A DNA stretch of 64,000 bases from Arctopsyche grandis. Taxonomy: Eukaryota; Arthropoda; Insecta; Trichoptera; Hydropsychidae. The notes under the pieces were generated by a model, which did not search any database, was not told the DNA's origin, and worked only from the letters and a program-made list of their open reading frames with translations. Both the position numbers and the translations under genes were made by a program. Positions 45,987 to 64,000 of this stretch are shown here, one piece after another (the first letter of the stretch is position 1; each line of letters opens with the position of its first letter). Location: positions 27,273,205 through 27,337,204 of the forward strand of contig NC_135361.1 in assembly GCF_051622035.1 (NCBI RefSeq). The letters run 5' to 3'.

Positions 45987-48549
45987 ATAATAAATGGACA
46001 GCATAAAATAAATTGGATATCTGACGTATGTCATTTTTATCGATCACTTAAATCTAAACCTTATACTAGATTCCTTTTTGATCTTGGTAACTATAACGAG
46101 ATTCAAAATGAATTAAACTCTGTTTCTTGGTCTTATTTACATACTGTTTCTCTTGATGATGCTGTAAATTCATTTTATAATCTTATATATAATTTAAGGG
46201 ATAAATATATCCCACAGAAACATGTTCAAAGTAGAAAATTTCCCGCTTGGTATACTGCACCCCTAAAAAAAGTCCTGAAGGAAAAGTACAAATTTTTTAA
46301 GAAATTCAAAAATTATAACAACCTGGCTGACCATCATACCTTTGTACTATTACGCAATCGGGCAAAAACTTTAGAGAAAGAATGTTTCAAAAATTATATG
46401 ACTTTAGTAGAAAACGACATTTCCTTGAATCCCAAAGCATTCTGGTCCTACATTAAATCAAGGAACAAAAACAACGTCCTACCTCATATTCTGTATCATG
46501 GTGACATTACTGCTGATACGGGGGTGGACATTTGTAATTTGTTTTCTTCCTTCTTTTACTCGACGTTCCTTAAACCGGTCTCTAATCAATCGACTTCCTC
46601 TTATCCCTTACCAACCAACGTCTGTTCTGTCACATCTTCCTCTGAAATTGGATCAATTGAAATTCGAAGTGAAAAAGTATTAAATATTTTGAAATCAACT
46701 GATATTCATAAAACAGCAGGCCCAGATTTAATTTCTCCAATTTTTATCTCAAAATGTGCTGAAAGCCTAACTTTACCACTAACCATTATCTATAAAAGAT
46801 CTATTAGTGAGGGCCTTGTACCTTGTATCTGGAAATCAGCATTCATATCTCCTGTACATAAGAAAGGAAAAAAAAACGAAATTTCCAATTACAGGCCTAT
46901 ATCAAAGCTATGTATATTTGCTAAGATATTAGAAAAATTAGTGTACGACCAACTTTTTCCAGCTATCTCGCAATCTCTTAGTATGCAACAACATGGTTTT
47001 CAGAAAGGACGCTCAGTTACAACAAATTTACTACTATTTAATGATTTCGTTACTAATGCCATGAACGATCGGTCTCAGGTTGATACTATATATACAGATT
47101 ATAGTAAGGCATTTGACAAGATTGATCACGATATTCTCCTTGAAAAACTTTTACAGATCGGTATTCATGGTGATCTCTATAGATGGTTCACCTCATACAT
47201 TACGCGTCGATCACAGGCTGTCTCATTAAATGGATTTATATCGAAATGGATGAATATTCCTTCTGGTGTTCCACAAGGCTCCCTCTTGGGACCTCTATTA
47301 TTCAATATTTTCATCTTCGATATTGAAAAATGTTTTCAGAATTCAAATGTACTATTATTTGCTGATGATATGAAGATTTTCAAGAGAATAGACAACCGAA
47401 ATGATGCTTTGGCCCTACAAGATGATTTGTTCAGACTAGAGGCTTATTGCAGCATAAATAAGTTGGAAATTAATGTAGCAAAATGCTCCTGCATAACCTT
47501 CACCAGAAAACTATGTCCAGTTGACTTTCCTCATTCAATTAACGGACATAGACTCACAAGGGTATCGGAAATTAGGGATTTGGGAGTCTTTTTAAACTCT
47601 GATCTATCCTTTAGTAAACATATTGACAATGTTGTAGCTCGAGCGTCGAAGGCCCTCGGGTTCGTCATCCGGTCCTCCAAATGCTTTACTTCTATAAAAT
47701 CATACAAAATACTATATTGTGCATACGTAAGAAGTATTGTTGAGTTTGCATCCCAAGTTTGGAACCCAGATTACTCTGGTGCAAGAGACAGATTGGAGCG
47801 CATTCAGAAGAGATTCCTGAGGTACGTCAGTAGCCGTTTTGGATTAACCTATACTTCCTATGAAGATGCTTGTAGGTGTCAGCATCTACTTCCTCTTGTC
47901 AAAAGAAGGGAGATAGCTGACATCTCAACAATTTTGAACATCCTTAACGGCTCGATTGACTGTCCTCAATTATTGAGCAGACTATCATTGCGTGTACCAA
48001 ATAGAATGACTAGATGTAATGAGCTCCTTTACATACCTAATACTTTTTCTAATTATGGAAGAAGCTCATTCATCTGGCGTGCAAGCTCCACCGTCAACAC
48101 ACTAATCTTAACAATTTCTATGTTTGACTTATTTAATATTAATGCTATACAAGCTAGAGTAATTATTGCAAATTTGTTTTTCGATGATTAATTTTAATGA
48201 AAGTTTATGATTATGATTATGAATTTTTATTTTGATGTATTTATTTTGTCTTTTTGTTTTTTGTTATATATTATATTTTTTATATTATTTCATAATTTTT
48301 ATCATATTATTATTCTTATTATTCTGATATTTTTATTATACTGTTATTTCTATTTTTTTTCTTTTTTTGTTTTCTTTAACTATCTTACTCTATTATCATT
48401 TTTGTTTCTTATTTTAAATGTTTGAGCTTTTCTTTTTTTACCTATATGTGAAAATTATTAATGGTTTACTTAACATAATTATATTTTTTTTACTATCAAT
48501 CTAATAAACTGTAAACTGTAAATTTTCCAAATAAATAAAATAAAAAAGT
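45987..48549 (+). mobile_element. LINE (Jockey/CR1 group), 5'-truncated, reverse-transcriptase frame open
   Basis: One frame is open from about 45987 to 48191 (about 735 codons). After a pre-RT linker it shows YRPISKLCIFAKILEKL, QHGFQKGRSVTTNLL, DYSKAFDKIDHDIL, PSGVPQGSLLGPLLFNIF and the catalytic LLFADDMKIF. A typical thumb and tail follow: EIRDLGVFLNSDLSF, YVRSIVEFASQVWNP and LRVPNRMTRCNELLY. The apurinic-type endonuclease and any ORF1 are missing, so the copy cannot move alone. The 3' end is AAATAAATAAAATAAAAAA. An uninterrupted frame of this length suggests a young insertion. The exact left boundary and target duplication were not found. Confidence 0.88.
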
Positions 48550-48584
48550 ATGTGTGTACATTCGCCGGAACAAATAGCAATGCC

Positions 48585-48830
48585 TGTTGGATGGAATTGG
48601 CTGCGTTCATACCAACGATATTACTTACGATATTTTCCATAACCAGTTCCTAAATAGCAACCACAGGTTGCGATATGGGAACTGGATATGGAAAATATTG
48701 CAAGTAATATCATTGGTGTGGACGGCCCCATTGGCGTCTACGATATTTCCATATCCAGTTCCCATATTGCAACCTGTGGTTGCTATTTAGGAACTGGATA
48801 TGGAAAGTATTGCAAATATCGGGTTCGGTG
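48585..48830. mobile_element. Foldback related to family A
   Basis: Three alternating copies of a ~70-bp unit (CCATATCCAGTTCC...ATTGCAACCTGTGGTTGC and its complement) form overlapping palindromes. CATTGGTGTGGACGG and TGGCGTCTACGATATT-type ends echo family A. Non-coding. Confidence 0.6.
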
Positions 48831-49390
48831 ATTACTAGTCAAATGTGAACCTGTCACAGGACAACTGGTCGCTCTAGATCGGTCACTCGTGATCATCCGT
48901 CACGCTAAAACTGGTCACGAGAAAACTGGTCACATGCTAAAACTGGTCACGAGAAAATTGGTCACCCACTAAAACTGGTCACGAGAAAACAGTCCCCTAT
49001 TCTCTAACTATGTATGTTATTCTGGTTCGGTGATTACTGGTCACAAAGTCACTAAAATCTCTATAACGGAATATCTGGCAGCCGAAAAGTCCATCATACT
49101 AATGAGAATTCGAGTGTCAAATATTGTGTATTCGCGATTTTCATGGTAAAAATTGTCTTTGTGACTACCGCAATGTGACGAATGGTTCGGTGATTACTGG
49201 TCACAAATTACTCGTCACAAAGTCACTAAAATCTCTATAACGGAACATCTGGCAGCCGAAAAGTCCACCATACTAACGATAACTATCATAGTAACGAGAA
49301 CTTGAGTGCCAAATATTGTGTATTCGCGATTTTCATGGCAAAAATTGTCTTTGTCACCACCCCAATGTGACGAATAGTCCAATTACCGTT
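48830..49390 (+). repeat. Tandem repeat array (CTGGTCAC and ~170-bp units)
   Basis: First, short AAAACTGGTCACGAG-type units recur about four times (48905-48990). Then a ~170-bp unit starting GGTTCGGTGATTACTGGTCAC occurs twice (49023-49190 and 49191-49385), sharing ATCTGGCAGCCGAAAAGTCC and TTCGCGATTTTCATGG. The array ends about 300 bp above the Sra-1 start codon. Confidence 0.7.
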
Positions 49391-49439
49391 ATTCAATGAA
49401 ACATATTAAGCTTTTTTTTACAATGGCAATTTCAAATAT

Positions 49440-49691
49440 TTTGAAGACTGGCAGCACCGAAGAGCTGTCAATTTTCGCGTTGGGCGGCGCCCCGCTTTCC
49501 GTCATCACTTCCATTAGTAAGAGCCTGAGTGATAACTAATTAAAATTTCATTTTTAAAATACACCTAAACCGTTCTAAATTTATTAAAAGTCATATAACA
49601 ATGGCTGAAAAACCTTTCCATCGATAATTATTTCTGAATGTCATTTTGATTAAGGGTCAATAACAAGAAGGTCTAACCAAATACAGTCAAG
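49440..49691 (+). promoter_or_regulatory. Presumed Sra-1 promoter and 5' UTR
   Basis: A GC-rich patch (TTGGGCGGCGCCCCGC at 49479-49494) with GAGCTGTCA just above it stands out from AT-rich surroundings. No TATA box. A 5' UTR intron is possible but cannot be proved. Confidence 0.35.
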
Positions 49692-60694
<11,003 letters not shown>

Positions 60695-61609
60695 GACCGC
60701 AGTGTGATAAGACACTGGGAAACTTTTGACTCCTTATTAGTACCTTGTTTTATATTATATTTTGTATGCATTTGAAGCAATTAAAATACAATTCGATAGG
60801 AATGTGAGCGGTTGACATGCATTTATACCTATACTACTTACATATATGTATGTACGTAGTAGGCTTTGAAAGTATTAATTGGAATTTAACCATAATAATC
60901 ATGAATAAAATTATAGACATTCCGTGCATGAATTCTATTATATAATATTAAAAAAAAAATTTGAATAAAATATAATAATTTTTATCACACCAAACAATGC
61001 ATATTTTATATAAATCTAAATTATTATAGAAATTGATAATAAAAGACTAGAGAATTTTTTTAGATTTATAATAATATTATATTCATTTTTTTCGTATATA
61101 CTTATTTATATTTTATTTAATAGTCTCAATACAAAACATATTATATTTTATTATTATAATAATATAATATAAATAAACATTACTTTTATCATTTTTTAAA
61201 AATAGTCGATGCGTGCCTGAAAATTTTAATACCAATATTGCTGCATCTTTTTATAGTCTGATTTATGTATGTATATTTTATAAAAAAAAATGCATAAACA
61301 TTTAAACTGCGTCTTTACTGCATTTGGAGGTTTGATAGAGTTTTGCTAGTCAGTGAATTCCACTGGCATTTCAAATCAATAATCATAAAAAAATGCCTTG
61401 CATCGGCAGTATACATACGTATAGTTACTTTTATAACTTGGAACGCATTTGAGAAGATTTTTGTTATATTATACACAAACAAAAATGTACAATATATAAC
61501 GAGTTTAACATAAAGCTCGTTTGTATTAAAGACTTTTGTACCACATTGTAAGCATCATCATCATCAAATTAATAAAGCGTATCCTTTAAGTAAGCGTTTG
61601 CATTTCATT
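60695..61609. other. Convergent 3' region between Sra-1 and zinc-finger gene
   Basis: Very AT-rich. The Sra-1 3' UTR probably ends soon after ATTAAA at 60780. No other gene visible. Confidence 0.45.
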
Positions 61610-62399
61610 TTATAAAACCTGTCCTGTCCAGCGGCGTTCGAACTGCTGAGGCTTGTCGTCGACGGCCGGCGATGTTGCTGCCTTGCTTTTGTTCCTTTTC
61701 ATCTTCAGATGGACCAGCTTGATGTGAGTCTGCAGCGAAGACTTCTGCGTGAAACGACGGTGACATGTCTCACACTCGAATGGCCGTTCGCCGGTGTGGG
61801 TCCGTAGATGATTCGTCACTAATGTTTTCGTCTGAAGAAACAAAGGTCAAGTTACATATAGTATGACAACCATACAGTTGGCTAGTGATATATATGTGAT
61901 GCGTACTGAAAATCCTCGTCCACACGTTTCGCAGACGTGAGAAAGAGTCGGAAGTAGGCCTTCGTGTTTGCGTCTCCGATGGTTGCGGAGTCCGTTGGCT
62001 GATACGAATCGAGCTGGACACACGTCGCAGAACAATTGCACGCAACGTAGATGATAACTGTCGATATGACCCGACAGCTGGGCTTCGGATTTGAACTTCT
62101 TCGGGCATTGGGTGCATTGGAACCTGTGTATAATTAATTCACTTTGCATTTTTACAATGTTCGTACTGATTGATTTTTATTCGATTTGTACTGACGTGAG
62201 AAGTGCCGGATTCACATGCCTGGCCGACTTCTTCATGTGAGTCAGCATTATGTCTTTGGTTTTGAAGCTGACGTCGCAGCGGGCGCAGTAGAATTCTCTG
62301 ACCGTGCTGTGGACTGATTTGTGGGTTGCTAGCATGGCTCCGGTTTGGAAGCATTTGCCGCACTCCACGCACTTGAAGGGCATGTCTCCGGTGTGTCGC
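61610..62399 (-). CDS. C2H2 zinc-finger protein, 3' exons only
   Basis: Three minus-strand exons: about 62399-62196, 62123-61907 and 61831-61610. They encode six C2H2 fingers: [21 protein letters not shown], then FYCARC..., FQCTQC..., FCDVC..., [23 protein letters not shown] (split by an intron) and [19 protein letters not shown], with a HTGERPF linker before the last. A short basic tail ([10 protein letters not shown]) ends the protein. The first visible exon starts inside an HTGDMPF linker behind a weak AATAAAAG acceptor, so the gene is 5'-incomplete; earlier exons must lie beyond the transposon-filled sequence or outside the window. It is presumably a nuclear DNA-binding regulator. The ortholog is not identified. 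Confidence 0.8.
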
Positions 62400-62579
62400 C
62401 TTTTATTGATTTATATAAATTAAAACAATGTTGAAATAACATTCATAATTTATATATACATAATGTGGTAACTGTAAGAATAGTTGAGTTTCTTTAAGAA
62501 ACATTTCAACTGCAAAAGAGTATCCGGTAGGGATGCATACTCTCTCCTGATTTTTTTCATAATGAGAAGAATACTGGAC

Positions 62580-63117
62580 AGATGTGGTAACAATAGGCGG
62601 CATAAAAATTTCTAATATAAGATTCGTAGACGACACAACATTAATGGGCAACAATGAGGATGAAATGACTGAATTACTTTGTAGACTAGAAATTAGAGAA
62701 TAAATACCTGGGTTTAGAGATAAATAAAAATAAAACAAAAACCTCATTGTTGACAGGAGTCTCTCTAAAGTTTAATGTTTTAAAAGACTACGAGGAAGTC
62801 AACGATTTTATTTACTTAGGTGTCTTGATCTCAAGAAAATAAGGATGCCAATCAGAGATCTTCAGAAGAAATGGCGAAAACATCAATGATCAGTCTGATA
62901 AAGATATGGAAAAACCGTTCTATAATGAGAAAAACGAAAATCTGTTTGGTACGATATCTGGTGATCCCCATTGCATTATATGAATTCGAGATATGGACGC
63001 TTAAAAATAGAGAAAGGTATTTCCATGGTAGATGCGGATGCTACGCATTCCATCCTCAATGAGCTGGCAGTTTTAGAGAGAGCCTCCACAATATATAAAA
63101 AAATAATTTGTAGGAAT
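62580..63117 (+). pseudogene. Decayed LINE reverse-transcriptase relic
   Basis: In changing frames: NIRFVDDTTLMGNNEDEM (the DD box region), NDFIYLGVLIS, then IKIWKNRSIMRKTKICLVRY, IALYEFEIWTLKNRERY and HSILNELAVLERASTI. This is the RT palm-to-C-terminus order of RTE/L1-like LINEs. Stops and frame changes show it is dead. It resumes after 63615. Confidence 0.65.
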
Positions 63118-63615
63118 ATAGTACAACTTGTACTATCCCGAATCGAGGTCGATGACCTCATCTACTTCTCCTTAAAACCCAAGTCGCGCGATTGCATCAT
63201 CAAAGTGTGCAAAGCCGACCTCGCTCGAAATATCTTCCTTCACACAAGGGCAAAGACACAATTCGACTTGCTCTACATAAACAACCTCAAGCGCGTAGGA
63301 ATATTTGAGAACATCATCTCACCAGTAAGCTTCGTATAGCACAATCGACCAGGTTGTAAATCAGTACACCAGCCCTAGACGACAGTGAGCTTTTGGAGTT
63401 CAGCCTGCCCACTACTCCTAAGTCGAGCAACTATTTCCTTCGCCGTAAATACAATACATACTTGTATCCACTGAGCAATAAAGAACCTCTTTCAAACAGA
63501 GACGTGTTTCTATAGGCCGGGACACTGGTCAACACACCTTCCTGTCTAAATTGGTAACCCTTTCAAAGAACATCGCACCTTCCCTGCAACCATCACTATC
63601 TGCCTAAAGATTCGT
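63118..63615 (+). mobile_element. LTR-like fossil inserted into the LINE relic
   Basis: Contains GAGCAATAAAGAACC and TATAGGCCGGGACACTGG, the family end also seen at 19.6, 20.2 and 26.1 kb. The LINE relic continues on both sides. Broken, with no internal coding region identified. Confidence 0.45.
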
Positions 63616-63790
63616 TCCTACTTTGTACATATTGCTAAGAATGTGGAAAGGACTAGGAGGAGTGAAAGCAGATCGTCCACCGGATTCCAGTTGATGGAAA
63701 TTAGAGAAGGATTTGAAGAACCTTTGAAATTCAAAATACTAAGTGGAGGCGTTGATTCAAGAAACCTTTAAATAACCTCACTAGCGTTCT
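63616..63790 (+). pseudogene. LINE relic, distal part
   Basis: SYFVHIAKNVERTRRSES and EIREGFEEPLKFKI continue the C-terminal pattern of the 62580 relic (FGHI/VHIAR-type motif). Confidence 0.45.
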
Positions 63791-64000
63791 TTATAGAGGG
63801 AAAAAAGGTGGAAAGACCCAAAAAACAATGCTCATGATTTTGTGCTTATTAAATAATTAAAAATTGGAAACTAGATTAGCATAGTGAATATATACATATA
63901 TAATTATTATATTATTTTTTTATGATGTTTTTTTTTTTATTTATGATTTTTATTATTTTCTTATGTTTTTTTTTATTTATGATTTTTATTATTTTTTTTA
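63791..64000. other. AT-rich window end
   Basis: T-rich low-complexity sequence with tandem TTTTTTTTATTTATGATTTT-type units at 63925-64000. No gene. Confidence 0.5.

Noticed and set aside
48207-48425. Ile/Phe/Leu-rich small membrane-like protein
   Set aside because: It comes from the T-rich LINE 3' UTR and is composition-driven.
48880-48995. CRISPR-like short direct repeats
   Set aside because: The CTGGTCAC units are irregular in spacing, lie in a eukaryotic genome and merge into a larger tandem array.

Overview
The window is insect nuclear DNA. Intergenic and intronic sequence is very AT-rich, genes have short introns with GT-AG (and a few GC-AG) boundaries, and the recognisable proteins (RpL32, Ssdp, Sra-1/CYFIP, BORCS6, CDK9) are metazoan and closest in form to insect versions. 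I cannot fix the order from sequence alone. No bacterial, organellar or viral gene set is present.

Layout. BORCS6 (1662-2462, +) converges on a tandem pair of intronless CDK9 genes (4180-5385 and 7475-8680, both -). From 8.9 to 17.3 kb lies a transposon graveyard: hAT elements nested in one another, a 5'-truncated LINE and two different hAT transposase relics. RpL32 (18028-18988, -, three coding exons) follows. From 19.2 to 27.1 kb are old LTR-element pieces, a PIF/Harbinger relic split by a tRNA-derived SINE, one young-looking small LTR element with identical LTRs (22427-23515), a second SINE, a clean hAT MITE and a minisatellite-bearing LTR. Ssdp (27675-40882, +, seven coding exons) starts in a GC-rich island. 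Its 9.5 kb first intron carries a Russian-doll stack of MITEs, and its last intron a piggyBac-type TTAA element. From 41 to 49.6 kb there is a probable long Ssdp 3' UTR, AT-rich sequence, a LINE with a 2.2 kb open reverse-transcriptase frame, a foldback and a tandem repeat array. Sra-1/CYFIP (49692-60694, +, 23 coding exons, 1282 aa) follows, with several MITEs, SINEs and a solo LTR in its introns. It converges on the 3' part of a C2H2 zinc-finger gene (61610-62399, -) whose upstream exons are not recognisable in the window. The last 1.5 kb is a LINE relic interrupted by an LTR-like fossil.

Function. The host genes do not form a pathway: lysosome positioning (BORCS6), transcription elongation (CDK9), translation (RpL32), LIM-homeodomain/Chip and Wnt-enhanceosome co-regulation (Ssdp), actin control through the WAVE complex (Sra-1) and a DNA-binding zinc-finger protein. 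I found no clearly new biochemical system. The most informative signals are the diverged CDK9 duplicate with its own TATA promoter, insertions whose empty sites lie elsewhere in the same window, GC-AG introns fixed by reading frame, and a possible small metal-binding insert in Sra-1.
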